Assembly: GCA_964596185.1 (NCBI GenBank)
Contig: CAZQUE010000004.1
Coordinates: forward strand, 58,298 to 122,297
Source of the DNA: DYKG01 sp964596185
GTDB taxonomy: Bacteria; Muiribacteriota; Ozemobacteria; Ozemobacterales; Ozemobacteraceae
Direction: 5' to 3'
Length of the DNA: 64,000 nt
In this document: one piece after another, positions 34,808 through 44,606 of the stretch
How the letters are laid out: every line of letters begins with the position of its first letter
How positions within the stretch are numbered: position 1 is the stretch's first letter
The notes under the pieces: model-generated
The model's database searches: none
What the model was told of the DNA's origin: nothing
What the model saw: the letters and a program-made list of their open reading frames with translations, nothing else
Program-made: the position numbers and the translations under genes

Positions 34808-37660
34808 TTGATTAGATTGGGAAAAAGCGGTATACTCCTGACATCAGACTATAATTTGCCATTCTCACCGGAGCAGAATTTGAAAAATGTTTTTCTTGAA
34901 GCTTTGCAAGAAGCTGAATCAATCCCATATTTCCACAATCAGAATGAACTACGCCTGGACTTTTTGCAAAAGTTAGACTGCAAAGCGGTAATTCGTCTAT
35001 ATGCCGGAAAAATGGACGGGTCATGGTTAATTTTCAGCTCCGAACCAGAGGTAGCGGCTGATTTTTCGACGCTGATCGATTTTTCGGATCGATTTGCGAA
35101 AATTTCTGAAAACGAGCTGCATGCTTTTCACCTGGTTGATTTTCAACAGGCAACCTACGCAACTTTTCTCAGCCCGTACATTGTTGAAGGTTATCATCTT
35201 GGCGATCTGATGCTTTTACAAAAGTGTCAGCAAACTCCCAATTTCGCCGAACTCAAAGAACACCAGCTTTTCTGTGACCTTCTCAGCAACTTTATTTGCG
35301 CCAAGTTTCATTTTGCAGACCACGTTATGCCCAAGATCGGCAGTGATTCAGACAAGTTTTTGTCTTTCATAAGAGAAACCCAGCTTATACTTACCGCCAG
35401 TCAAAATGCCGTCGCCCTTACCATCGAACAGGAAAAGCTCCAGGCCAGGCAATGGTTCAATGAAGATCAGCCGGTGTTGTCCCGTTTCATGGCGAAAGTC
35501 ATGCAGGAGCTGAATCTGCATAGTATTTTCATTTTGCAGAATGCAGCTCCCGGATTTTACCATCAGCTGACGTTGACTTCTGCGTCTACCGCCAAAGCGG
35601 CTGAAGGTGAAATTTCTGAAATGATCGAGGCGGTTAAACAGCTCGACAACGAAGTTGAAAGGTCGATCATCACCGAACACTTTTCCTGCTGCGAAAACAA
35701 AGAAGACTGTCCTGCGAATCTCGTGCCGATGGTATTCTCGTGCCAGGCTGGTGGATTAACCTTCGGAAACCTTGGGATTTTCACCACCCGGCATAATCTG
35801 GCCAGATATATCAACCATCGTTCAAAAATTCTGCCAATGCTTGCCAATCAACTGGGTTTTTATTTCAGTCACCTCTATCAACTTCGACGTGAAGCCCTGG
35901 AAGCAAGGATGCTACAGCAGATAAACCAGACCTGCAACACCATCAACTCATCTGTCGATATTGGTGCAATTCTTTTCAAGCTGGTCGAAAGTCTCAACAA
36001 TCTTTTTCGCCAGTATTCAGGTGCGGTTTTGATCAATTCTCTCGAAACCCAGGAACTGGAAGTGACCACCCAACTAGGCGGACCAGTTCCAGAAGACTTG
36101 AACATTCATGAAGTCATCGCCAACCACCCACAAATTGTTGATTTAATTAACGAGGGTGCGGTTTTTGATAATCGTGACGGCTCATACCCACTGCCAATTC
36201 GCTACATTCTTCCGCTTTCGGCTACTCCACAAGCACAGATAATATCTCCCGAGCTTTTGACGCCGCGCTCACTTGGCGCAGTAATCCTGTATGAGCACCC
36301 GACCAACAAACATCTTTCCGAAGAAACATTGCAGAAACTCGTGCCGATTCTACTCAATGGCATCAGCGCATCTCTGCAGGTTGCACGCAACTATACCGAA
36401 AAACTTGAAACCATAAAGGCCCTCGAAGGGCTGATGGCAAAGCTCTCTGATACCGATGCCCTGCTTGATGAAATGATCACTATCATCAGGGGACTGCTCA
36501 AGGTAAACCGAATCTCTTTTTTAACCCTTGATGAATCTGAAAAATACCTTTTCATAAAGAAGGAATATGGTCTTCCGCCCGGAATTAAAGAAACCACCCG
36601 GATCCCCATCGGTGATGAAATTTCCGGGTTCGTTGCACTTAACGGCAAGTCCATTCGCATTGACAACATCGAGCGCGACGGAAACTTCAAGAAACGTTCG
36701 ATGGAACATTATCTCAATCGCTCTCTGCTCTCGGTTCCGCTGATCAGTAAAAACAGTCGAACTGGAGAGAAGGTCATTGGCGTAATCAATGTTAACAACA
36801 AAACCAACGGCCTGACATTCACCCAGCAAGACCAGCAATTGCTGGAAGCAATTGCCCATCTGGTCGTAACCGCCCTTGAAAAGGTGCGTTTTCTGGAAGA
36901 AAAACATGAAAAGGATCTGCTCGACCGCCAATTAAACGATGCCCGTGATATTCAAATGTCGCTTATGCCAAAGACTTTCGGCGATTTACCTGATACCATC
37001 GAAATCTACGGAAAAAGCCTTCCGGCACGCCAGATTGGCGGGGATTTCTTTGACATCGTAAACCTTGATGACGGCAGGGTTCTATTGGCTCTCGGAGACG
37101 TTTCCGGCAAGGGGATGCCGGCGGCAATTCTCATGGCCGTTTCACGAATGATTCTTCGCCAGGTTGTTCAAGACACAATTGAACTGACACAAATCCTGGA
37201 AAAGGTTAATCAGAAGCTTTCAAAAGAGCTTGATTCATATCATTTTGTAACCCTGCAAATCGTAGCCATCGACCCGAAGTCCGGTGCGGCCGAGATGTCC
37301 TCTGCCGGTCATGGACCGTTGATGGTGAGATTGAGTGAGAAAACAAGACTGATTGAAACCAAGGGCGGGCCACCATTGGGCATTCCAGGTTTATCCGGCG
37401 TTTATGACAAGCAATCATTTTCAATGCATCCAGGAGATTGCCTGATAATGTTTACAGATGGCCTTTCAGAAGAACATTCAACCGAACGGGAAATGTTCGG
37501 TAGTGAACGAATAGAAAGTTTTTTGAACAAGTTTTCCCAACTAAGTGCCAGACAGATAACCGAGAACATGATTCAGGAGGCTACCCGCTGGCGTGGCAAC
37601 CAGGAAGCACACGATGATTTAACCTTACTGAGCATGAAATTCAAGGACACCAGCGCATGA
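34808..37660 (+). CDS. GAF-domain PP2C (SpoIIE/RsbU-type) serine phosphatase
   Basis: A 950-residue cytoplasmic signalling protein. The N-terminal 350 residues are of unknown, partly GAF-like character. Two GAF domains follow (about 360-520 and 545-695), then a short linker helix (NDARDIQMSLMP) and a PP2C domain (about 706-945). The metal aspartates are seen as Asp746 in GGDFFD, Asp764 in GDVSGKGMPA, Asp884 in FTDG and the HDD at 936-937. Such proteins usually act in partner-switching or stress pathways. The start is uncertain: TTG at 34808 has no clear ribosome site. The stop overlaps the next gene's ATG by four bases. Confidence 0.9.
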   Translation: MIRLGKSGILLTSDYNLPFSPEQNLKNVFLEALQEAESIPYFHNQNELRLDFLQKLDCKAVIRLYAGKMDGSWLIFSSEPEVAADFSTLIDFSDRFAKISENELHAFHLVDFQQATYATFLSPYIVEGYHLGDLMLLQKCQQTPNFAELKEHQLFCDLLSNFICAKFHFADHVMPKIGSDSDKFLSFIRETQLILTASQNAVALTIEQEKLQARQWFNEDQPVLSRFMAKVMQELNLHSIFILQNAAPGFYHQLTLTSASTAKAAEGEISEMIEAVKQLDNEVERSIITEHFSCCENKEDCPANLVPMVFSCQAGGLTFGNLGIFTTRHNLARYINHRSKILPMLANQLGFYFSHLYQLRREALEARMLQQINQTCNTINSSVDIGAILFKLVESLNNLFRQYSGAVLINSLETQELEVTTQLGGPVPEDLNIHEVIANHPQIVDLINEGAVFDNRDGSYPLPIRYILPLSATPQAQIISPELLTPRSLGAVILYEHPTNKHLSEETLQKLVPILLNGISASLQVARNYTEKLETIKALEGLMAKLSDTDALLDEMITIIRGLLKVNRISFLTLDESEKYLFIKKEYGLPPGIKETTRIPIGDEISGFVALNGKSIRIDNIERDGNFKKRSMEHYLNRSLLSVPLISKNSRTGEKVIGVINVNNKTNGLTFTQQDQQLLEAIAHLVVTALEKVRFLEEKHEKDLLDRQLNDARDIQMSLMPKTFGDLPDTIEIYGKSLPARQIGGDFFDIVNLDDGRVLLALGDVSGKGMPAAILMAVSRMILRQVVQDTIELTQILEKVNQKLSKELDSYHFVTLQIVAIDPKSGAAEMSSAGHGPLMVRLSEKTRLIETKGGPPLGIPGLSGVYDKQSFSMHPGDCLIMFTDGLSEEHSTEREMFGSERIESFLNKFSQLSARQITENMIQEATRWRGNQEAHDDLTLLSMKFKDTSA

Positions 37661-39777
37661 AAATCAGTGAACTCAAACAAATTCTCGACTTTCAGGCCAG
37701 ACTGGCTGAAAAATCAGCGGCCAGCACTGACCTGCATCAGCTTATAGATTCAATCATCGTCGAGGCGATAACTTTCATCGAAGCTTCTTCGGCTTCAATA
37801 ATGGTTTATGACCCTGAAGAATTCTGCCTGAAGCTTCACGCCTCCTCCAGACACCCGCGCCTGAAGAAAACCGGAACAATTAAAAGGGTTTCTGTCAACG
37901 AAGGAATTGCCGGCAAAGTATTCTCTACCGGCAAGCCAATCTTGGCCGGCAATCTTGCTAAAGAATCAAATAATCTGCTGCTTCGCACACAAAATGCGAG
38001 TGGTTCTTTCATGTCGATTCCGCTTAAGGTCAGCAATAAGATAGTTGGGGTGATGAATTTCAACCGTGATCCTCAAATGCCAGGCTTTTGTGAAAACGAT
38101 CTCGTCAAACTGACCTCCGTCGACTCGACCATAGCTGGATTGATCGAAAAAGAAAAACTTATGGCCACTATCGATGATAATCGTCAGGAGATTAGCGGCC
38201 TGTATGCCCTGTCATGCATTCTCTCTGAATCAGGAAGTTTCACCGACAGCTTAAAAAGATTTTTAAAAAAATTGTCAAAACAGCTCAAACTCGATCGTTC
38301 GGCGATTATCAGCCTCGACAGTTCACATTTTGACCTGCTTGTGCCAGCCCCCCCGGAAATCGGCAGCTTCCGGATTCTTGCTGCGCAAAACTTGAAAACC
38401 GAACAGCTTAAACAAATGTTTCAATCAGTTTCGACCAGACTCAAAAAACAGTTACTTGAGTCATTGCCAGAAAATGCAGGCGAGGACAAGCTTTTACAAC
38501 CGCCCCTGTCTCTGTCTTTCGATGAAAACGGAGATTTACACGAGTTGTTTTGCATTCCGCTGATGGTTGAAAACCGGCCATCACACCTCCTTCTCGTCAG
38601 TCGGCGCTATCTTTCAGACGATCATGAAAAAGCAAAAAAGCATTACCGTTTTCTCTACCTGATATCACAAAACCTTGGTATGGCAATTGAAAGAGAGGCC
38701 ATGATCGAACGCATCCGGGAAGACCAGACAATGCTGCTTGAAAGCGCAACCCGCGATCGCATTTTCCTGGAAATAAGTAAAGATCTGACATCGACCCTCG
38801 ATCCCTATGTAATTTTGCAAAAAGCCTTCGACCAGTTCAGCAAAGTCATTACTTATACATCTGTTTCAATTCTGCTTTATGACGATCTTGACAACAGTTA
38901 TCGGATAATTGTCCAGCCGGCTCATCCCATCGGCAAGAAATACCAGCAGGCTCTGGTCGAGAATATTTTTGAGGTTTTCAAAGATTATCCCTGCGAACCA
39001 TTGCTGAACAAAGACAACCTGCTTCGACCAGTTATTTTCAAACCCCAATTGCCAACCGGAAAATCAGCAAATTCGTTCAAACAAACTCTGCACCTGCCAA
39101 TAATAATCGGTGAGCGCGTTACCGGGCTAATTCATCTGGCACGCTCTGCCGACAAGCCTTTTTCCTCACGAGAACTTGACATAACCTCTCAATTCACGGG
39201 CATTTTCATTACCAGCATCAAGAACGCCATCATTCACAAAAAAACGGAAAAACTTGCTTTTACTGATCCTCTGACTGGATTATTCAATCACCGGTATTTC
39301 CAGGAAACCCTTACTCACGAATTCATTCGTGCTCGCCGTTATGATAAACCCTTGTCATTGATGGTCATCGATATCGATTTTTTCAAAAAATTCAACGACA
39401 CCTACGGACACCTTGTAGGCGATAAGGTATTACGGCATGTCGCCGGCATTTTTGGCCATTCTATTCGCGAACAGATCGATACCGTCGCCCGTTATGGCGG
39501 CGAAGAATTCGCCGTAATTCTTCCCGAAACCTCCCTTGAAGGTGCCGGCCAGTTCGCCGAAAGAATTCGCAGCAAAGTTGAAGCAGCTATTCTGGTCGAG
39601 GAAGACCAGAAACTTTCGGTTACCTTGTCGATTGGAGTCTCATGCACCAGCGTCACGGACTGCGAAAAAACTTCAGACCTGATCGCCGCTGCCGACATAG
39701 CTCTGTATCAGGCCAAAGACCAAGGGCGCAATCTGGTAAAAACCTACGAAGAAAGACATTTGCACAATGGCAATTGA
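37657..39777 (+). CDS. GAF-domain diguanylate cyclase
   Basis: Makes cyclic di-GMP from two GTP. The 706 residues contain two or three GAF-type sensor domains (about 15-165, 180-350 and 365-520) and a C-terminal GGDEF domain (about 531-700). The active site is GGEEF at 614-618, with FTDPLTGLFNHRYF and IDIDFFKKFNDTYGH intact, so catalysis is likely. The inhibitory RxxD site reads EQID, so product feedback through that site is probably lost. It overlaps the phosphatase gene by four bases and the HD-GYP gene by 11, in one signalling operon. No membrane segments are seen. Confidence 0.93.
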   Translation: MKISELKQILDFQARLAEKSAASTDLHQLIDSIIVEAITFIEASSASIMVYDPEEFCLKLHASSRHPRLKKTGTIKRVSVNEGIAGKVFSTGKPILAGNLAKESNNLLLRTQNASGSFMSIPLKVSNKIVGVMNFNRDPQMPGFCENDLVKLTSVDSTIAGLIEKEKLMATIDDNRQEISGLYALSCILSESGSFTDSLKRFLKKLSKQLKLDRSAIISLDSSHFDLLVPAPPEIGSFRILAAQNLKTEQLKQMFQSVSTRLKKQLLESLPENAGEDKLLQPPLSLSFDENGDLHELFCIPLMVENRPSHLLLVSRRYLSDDHEKAKKHYRFLYLISQNLGMAIEREAMIERIREDQTMLLESATRDRIFLEISKDLTSTLDPYVILQKAFDQFSKVITYTSVSILLYDDLDNSYRIIVQPAHPIGKKYQQALVENIFEVFKDYPCEPLLNKDNLLRPVIFKPQLPTGKSANSFKQTLHLPIIIGERVTGLIHLARSADKPFSSRELDITSQFTGIFITSIKNAIIHKKTEKLAFTDPLTGLFNHRYFQETLTHEFIRARRYDKPLSLMVIDIDFFKKFNDTYGHLVGDKVLRHVAGIFGHSIREQIDTVARYGGEEFAVILPETSLEGAGQFAERIRSKVEAAILVEEDQKLSVTLSIGVSCTSVTDCEKTSDLIAAADIALYQAKDQGRNLVKTYEERHLHNGN

Positions 39778-41956
39778 AAAACAGATTAACGCAACCGCGC
39801 AGACCTTTAAAAGACTTACCCGGCTTTCGGATGTTTCCATGGCCCTTTCTTCCGGTATGGAGCTCGGAGAACTTCTGAAAATGATGTGTTCTTCAATTCG
39901 AGAAGCGCTAAAAGCCGACGAAGTTTATTTTCTGCTGCTCGACAAGGAAACCTACGAGCTTAAGCTCTCCTCAGCTGCAGGCACCAGGCGCAAACGTCCT
40001 ACGACGATTGCCTGCCCCGACCGCAGAACCATACTCAGTTCAGAAGAAGAGTTCGGCTTTGCTCCGTGTCCAGTAGAAAGCAGTCCCTCACTGGAGGGCG
40101 AACCTGACAGCGAGGCTCTTTTAATGCGCAGCGCTTTTTCAACCCGGCAAAGACTTCTTTTTACCGGTGAAATGAACGATCCGCTTTTTAAAGACACACC
40201 TTTCAAAGCAGCGATCGTAATACCTTTAACCACCAATACCCGCTGTGTCGGGCTGGTCACCGTCGCAAACACCCGTAATCGCAACATTTTCACCGTAAAC
40301 GATATGGAAGAAGCCACCGTTTTCGCCAATCTGGCGGCAATGGCCATTGAGCATCTGAATCTGGTTGAAGAACGCGAGAGCCGAATCAGGGAAATGGAAA
40401 AGCTCAACGTCCTGGCAAAGCGCTTTTCCTCGGTGCAAACTCTCGAAGGACTTATTGGACTTTCTTTCGAATATCTTTCTCAATTAATCCGGCACGACCT
40501 TGGCGTGGTCTGTCTTTTCAAAGATGACGAAGAAACCCGCTATTTTGTTTCACGCCTGCCTCTTTCACCCTCCAGCCTGGACAACCTTTCAGGACACATC
40601 AATGATATCAGCATGAAAATTCGCGGCAGAGAAAGTCGTCTGGTTCGCTGCCAACAACTTTTTCTCCCTGGCCAGAAAGCCCTGAATATGGACAAAGTCT
40701 TTCGGCGCCGCATTCAGTCCTTCCTTACAGTTCCGCTAACGGTTCAGGGAAAGAATATCGGCCTGGTAAACATATCTTCAACGAAGGGCAAGGCTTTCAA
40801 TCGCGAACACCTGCGCACCTTTACAACTTTGTCGAATCTTCTGGCAACAGCCATTGAAAACGTCAAGATCCGACTTTACCTCGAACGCCGCATCGATGAA
40901 ATTTCGGTATTGTTTGAAATTTCCCAGTCGATTACTTCCACACTGGTTATCGATGAGGTTCTTGATTCAATTGTAAATTTTTCCATGGAAATGATGAACG
41001 CTTTGCGATGCGAATTGCGCCTTCTCGATGAAACTGGCGAGTATCTTGAAGTAAGGGCTTCCAGAGGTCTTTCAAAATCATTTCTGGCATCGACCGCCAT
41101 TAGAGTTGGAGAGGGGCTTATCGGCAACTGTTTTTCCCAACGCCTGCCGATTTCCGTTGTCGACGCCAGGAAAGACCCACGCACCAAATATACGACGATG
41201 ATCAAACGCGAAAAGCTTGCCGGGTTGCTGGCTGTTCCCATAATGCAGAGAGGTCGCCCCATAGGCGTGATTACAATTTATACCAGTAAGCCACGCGACT
41301 TTTCACAGGATGAAATCGACCTGCTTTCAACTTTCGCCTCTCAGGCCAGCATTGCCATTGAAAACGCACAACTCTACGCCAACATGAAAGAGCAGTATTT
41401 ATCAATGGTCATGGCCCTGGCTGCAGCTATTGAAGCAAAAGATTCTTACACACACGGACACAGCACCAAGGTAATGGAATATGCCGTTAAAATTGCGATT
41501 GAAATGGATATGAGTGAAGAGGAAATCGAGACGGTCAGATATGCGGGACTTCTTCATGACATTGGCAAAATTGGCATCAAAGACGTGATTCTTACCAAAA
41601 AAGAACTTCTGACACCTGAAGAAGTCGATGAATTGCACCGCCACCCCGAATACGGTGCAAATATCATGGAAAGAGTCGAACTTCTCAAGGATATCGCGCC
41701 ATTGACTCTTTATCATCATGAGAAATATGATGGAACCGGTTACCCCCTTGGCCTCAAAGGTGATCAAATACCCCTTGGAGCAAGAATTCTCGCAGTGGCA
41801 GATACCTACGACGCAATGATTGCAGACCGTCCCTACCGCAATGCGTTTCCATTCGATTACGTTAAAAAAGAAATGAAAAAAGCGGCTGGAACCCAGCTCG
41901 ACCCTGAAATAGTAAAGGTTTTCTTTGAAATTCTCAAACGCGAAGGTCTGGATTAA
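39767..41956 (+). CDS. GAF-domain HD-GYP cyclic-di-GMP phosphodiesterase
   Basis: Hydrolyses cyclic di-GMP. The 729 residues hold three GAF-like domains (about 15-195, 210-365 and 375-535) and a complete HD-GYP domain (554-729). The metal site is intact: HGHS, LLHDIGKIGI (HD at 597-598), HRHPEYG and HHEKYDGTGYP (650-660), then DTYDAMIADRPYR. Its start lies inside the end of the diguanylate cyclase gene, so a synthase and a hydrolase with similar sensor domains are made together. It ends nine bases before the CCA-enzyme gene. Confidence 0.94.
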   Translation: MAIEKQINATAQTFKRLTRLSDVSMALSSGMELGELLKMMCSSIREALKADEVYFLLLDKETYELKLSSAAGTRRKRPTTIACPDRRTILSSEEEFGFAPCPVESSPSLEGEPDSEALLMRSAFSTRQRLLFTGEMNDPLFKDTPFKAAIVIPLTTNTRCVGLVTVANTRNRNIFTVNDMEEATVFANLAAMAIEHLNLVEERESRIREMEKLNVLAKRFSSVQTLEGLIGLSFEYLSQLIRHDLGVVCLFKDDEETRYFVSRLPLSPSSLDNLSGHINDISMKIRGRESRLVRCQQLFLPGQKALNMDKVFRRRIQSFLTVPLTVQGKNIGLVNISSTKGKAFNREHLRTFTTLSNLLATAIENVKIRLYLERRIDEISVLFEISQSITSTLVIDEVLDSIVNFSMEMMNALRCELRLLDETGEYLEVRASRGLSKSFLASTAIRVGEGLIGNCFSQRLPISVVDARKDPRTKYTTMIKREKLAGLLAVPIMQRGRPIGVITIYTSKPRDFSQDEIDLLSTFASQASIAIENAQLYANMKEQYLSMVMALAAAIEAKDSYTHGHSTKVMEYAVKIAIEMDMSEEEIETVRYAGLLHDIGKIGIKDVILTKKELLTPEEVDELHRHPEYGANIMERVELLKDIAPLTLYHHEKYDGTGYPLGLKGDQIPLGARILAVADTYDAMIADRPYRNAFPFDYVKKEMKKAAGTQLDPEIVKVFFEILKREGLD

Positions 41957-41965
41957 TCGCCGAAA

Positions 41966-44587
41966 ATGAGCACTCCCAGTCTCGAAATAATTGCTTTTGC
42001 CCACAATGCCGACCTGGATCTACTTGGAGCGGCTCGATGCTTGCTTTTGCAGAACCCCCGGGCACAATTGTTGCATCCGGTAAGGTTGAATCAAAATGCC
42101 TGGGAATTCGCCAGGCGCCAGGACTGGTTCAAAACGGTCAAATTCAAAGATCTTGATTTCGGTCAGGTAAAAAGAGTTTTTCTTATTGGTATCAGTCTGC
42201 CGAAACACCATCCAGAACTTATCGATCAGCTGTCAAGATACACCCCGGAATGTCAATTGCTCAGCAGCAAACCCGGCCGCCTTCCATTCAAATTTGAGCA
42301 TGGTCGCAGCAATTCCTTCAGTCTCACATCTTCTTTATTGAATGAATGTTTAAAGCAAAAAATAGAAATCAGCCGTGAAGATACCATTCTTTTTACCATG
42401 GCTATCACCGAGAAGACCTGGGCAGGTCTTGCTTCACGCACAACCAGAATAGATCTTGAAATGCTGGCCGGACTAAGGGCGAAAAAGATTTCGGCTTCGA
42501 GAATTTCCAACAACGTTATTTTGGGGCTGCGAGAGGGACAAACAGCTTTGTATCAGAGAATGCTAAGCAATATTGAAGACATTCATCCCGGAAATTGGCC
42601 GGTCTCTTTGATTTGTGTCAATACAACCAATCAGGTACAGGATTTGGAACCAGTTGTAAATGCCATCTGGTCCGACATTTCACCGCCGGCAATGGTAATC
42701 TGCTTCAACTCCGGAAATTTTTCGCGAGTCTGGGCCCGAAGCAACATTGCCCAGATTGACCTGGCGGAAGTTTTCCGCAGCTTCAGACCGCGCCTTCAGC
42801 ACAACTGGGTTTGCTTCAATTTTAGCGGCAATTCTCCCGAACTAAACTCTTTGAGCATTCGTGAATATTTGCATCGAAACCTTCCCCCCGACCTCACTGC
42901 TGACAAAATCATGTCGGTCGCTCCACAATGTGTTGACTGGAACACCACCATCGACGATGCATTGAAGCTGATGCTCAAATTCAACATCATGTCACTGATA
43001 GTCTTGAAAGACAACGAGTTCGCCGGCCTGATAACTCGTCGCGACCTCGACCGCGCCATACAAATGGAACTTCTCGACTCTGCCATCGGCCCCTACGTGC
43101 CAACAAGCATTCCGGCTGTCGGCCCCTCGACCCCGGTCCGTGTTCTGAAAACCATTATGGTTCGCTATAACCTTACCCGACTTCCGGTTATCGAGAACAA
43201 AAAAGTTATCGGCATCATAACCACCCGCGAATTGCTTAGAGCTCTTCCCGACGCCCTGCCCTTGCCACCGGATTTTTTGCCTCTGGCGCAACAGGTGCAA
43301 CTGCCGTCAACAGAAACGATTGAAGAGGCACTAAAGCGGGTTTTTTCGGTAAAGGTATTGCATATTCTTTCACGCATTGGCAGGGAAGCAGAAAATTCCG
43401 GTTTGCAGGTTTTCGCCGTCGGCGGCTTTGTGCGCGACCTTTTGCTGGAACGCTGCAATCTCGATATCGACATTGTCGTAATCGGGGATGCAATGCCATT
43501 TGCAAAACATCTTAGCCAGGAACTATCCTGTGATTTCAAAGTTTTCGATCGTTTTCATACTGCCCGCATCTATTTTGAAGATATGAAAATTGATTTCAGC
43601 TCGGCACGTATCGAGCATTATTCCGATCCTGGGGCCTTGCCCCAGATCGAGTTTTCAGGGCTTTCCAACGATCTGTTCCGACGTGATTTCAGTATAAACG
43701 CCCTGGCATTGAGCCTGAACCCCAACTCGCTTTTTGAATTGAAGGACTTTTTTGGCGGCTATTCAGACCTGAAACAGAAAAAAATCCGCATACTGCATTC
43801 TTTCAGCTTCGTCGAAGACCCCACAAGGTTATTCAGAGCTCTTCGGTTTGCCCATAGATTCAACTTTTCTTTTGAAAAAGACACCCGCAGAGCTTTCGAT
43901 CTGGCCATTCATCGAGGCTGCACTGATCGGCTATCTAAAAAACGCATCGGCAGTGAAATTTCCCGATGTCTGAATGAGGAAAAGCCGCATAAAATTGTTG
44001 AAGAGCTGTTCAATGCAGGACTTATGCAGACTCTCAGTTCAGAACTAAGCGATCTGTCAATGATTCCGGGAAGGTTTCGCCTGGTAAGAGGACTGATAAA
44101 ACGTTTCCGCGCACTTAACGAGGAAATCGACGAAGAAGCAGTTCTTTGGGGAGGATTGCTCTCAGCAATCAGTCTGCAACAGGCAACAGGCATTCTCGAA
44201 TCCATGGGCGCACCACATTCTCGCCAGACAATCATCTGCAACATTCTACAAAGCATTGAAAGAATCCCCGGCCTTTTGTCGGCAATCGCAGTCGATGACC
44301 ATGTAGCTCTTTACGAACTTCTCAGCGAATGTTCTCTCGAAGCACTAATAGCTCTGATGGCTTATTCTCTTGAGAAGCAGAATTCACGGAAGGTTCTGCG
44401 CTATATTGGCGATCTACGCATGATAAAACCGGAAGTCTGTGGCAATGACCTGATTGCTATCGGAATTCCGCCGGGACCGCACATGCGGCAGATTTTCAAA
44501 AAATTGCTTGAACTTAAACTTCAAGGACATTGCTTTACCCGCGAAAAGGAGCTGGAAATTGCCTTACAGGAATATAAGAGTATATAG
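41966..44587 (+). CDS. DHH-CBS-CCA fusion tRNA nucleotidyltransferase
   Basis: An 873-residue fusion. The C-terminal half is a class II CCA-adding or A-adding enzyme: GGFVRDLLL (about 483) and the metal pair LDIDIVV (about 499), then RRDFSINALAL and the RALRFAHRF motif. In front are two CBS domains (about 312-430), which often sense adenylates. The N-terminal 310 residues look like a DHH phosphoesterase whose metal motifs are partly lost: AHNADLD is kept, but LPKHHP replaces the usual DHHP and ITEKTW replaces the Asp-containing motif. Such fusions are known in some bacteria. It finishes tRNA 3' ends; whether it adds CCA or only A cannot be told. Confidence 0.88.
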   Translation: MSTPSLEIIAFAHNADLDLLGAARCLLLQNPRAQLLHPVRLNQNAWEFARRQDWFKTVKFKDLDFGQVKRVFLIGISLPKHHPELIDQLSRYTPECQLLSSKPGRLPFKFEHGRSNSFSLTSSLLNECLKQKIEISREDTILFTMAITEKTWAGLASRTTRIDLEMLAGLRAKKISASRISNNVILGLREGQTALYQRMLSNIEDIHPGNWPVSLICVNTTNQVQDLEPVVNAIWSDISPPAMVICFNSGNFSRVWARSNIAQIDLAEVFRSFRPRLQHNWVCFNFSGNSPELNSLSIREYLHRNLPPDLTADKIMSVAPQCVDWNTTIDDALKLMLKFNIMSLIVLKDNEFAGLITRRDLDRAIQMELLDSAIGPYVPTSIPAVGPSTPVRVLKTIMVRYNLTRLPVIENKKVIGIITTRELLRALPDALPLPPDFLPLAQQVQLPSTETIEEALKRVFSVKVLHILSRIGREAENSGLQVFAVGGFVRDLLLERCNLDIDIVVIGDAMPFAKHLSQELSCDFKVFDRFHTARIYFEDMKIDFSSARIEHYSDPGALPQIEFSGLSNDLFRRDFSINALALSLNPNSLFELKDFFGGYSDLKQKKIRILHSFSFVEDPTRLFRALRFAHRFNFSFEKDTRRAFDLAIHRGCTDRLSKKRIGSEISRCLNEEKPHKIVEELFNAGLMQTLSSELSDLSMIPGRFRLVRGLIKRFRALNEEIDEEAVLWGGLLSAISLQQATGILESMGAPHSRQTIICNILQSIERIPGLLSAIAVDDHVALYELLSECSLEALIALMAYSLEKQNSRKVLRYIGDLRMIKPEVCGNDLIAIGIPPGPHMRQIFKKLLELKLQGHCFTREKELEIALQEYKSI

Positions 44588-44606
44588 ATTCAACTCTCCC
44601 GGTGGA

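Noticed and set aside
33672..34811. A 379-codon plus-strand frame opposite the M23 peptidase
   Set aside because: It is antisense to a clear SH3b-M23 gene and its translation is rich in unusual residues with no recognisable domain.
41402..42004. A 200-codon minus-strand frame
   Set aside because: It is antisense to the conserved HD-GYP domain and has no domain of its own.
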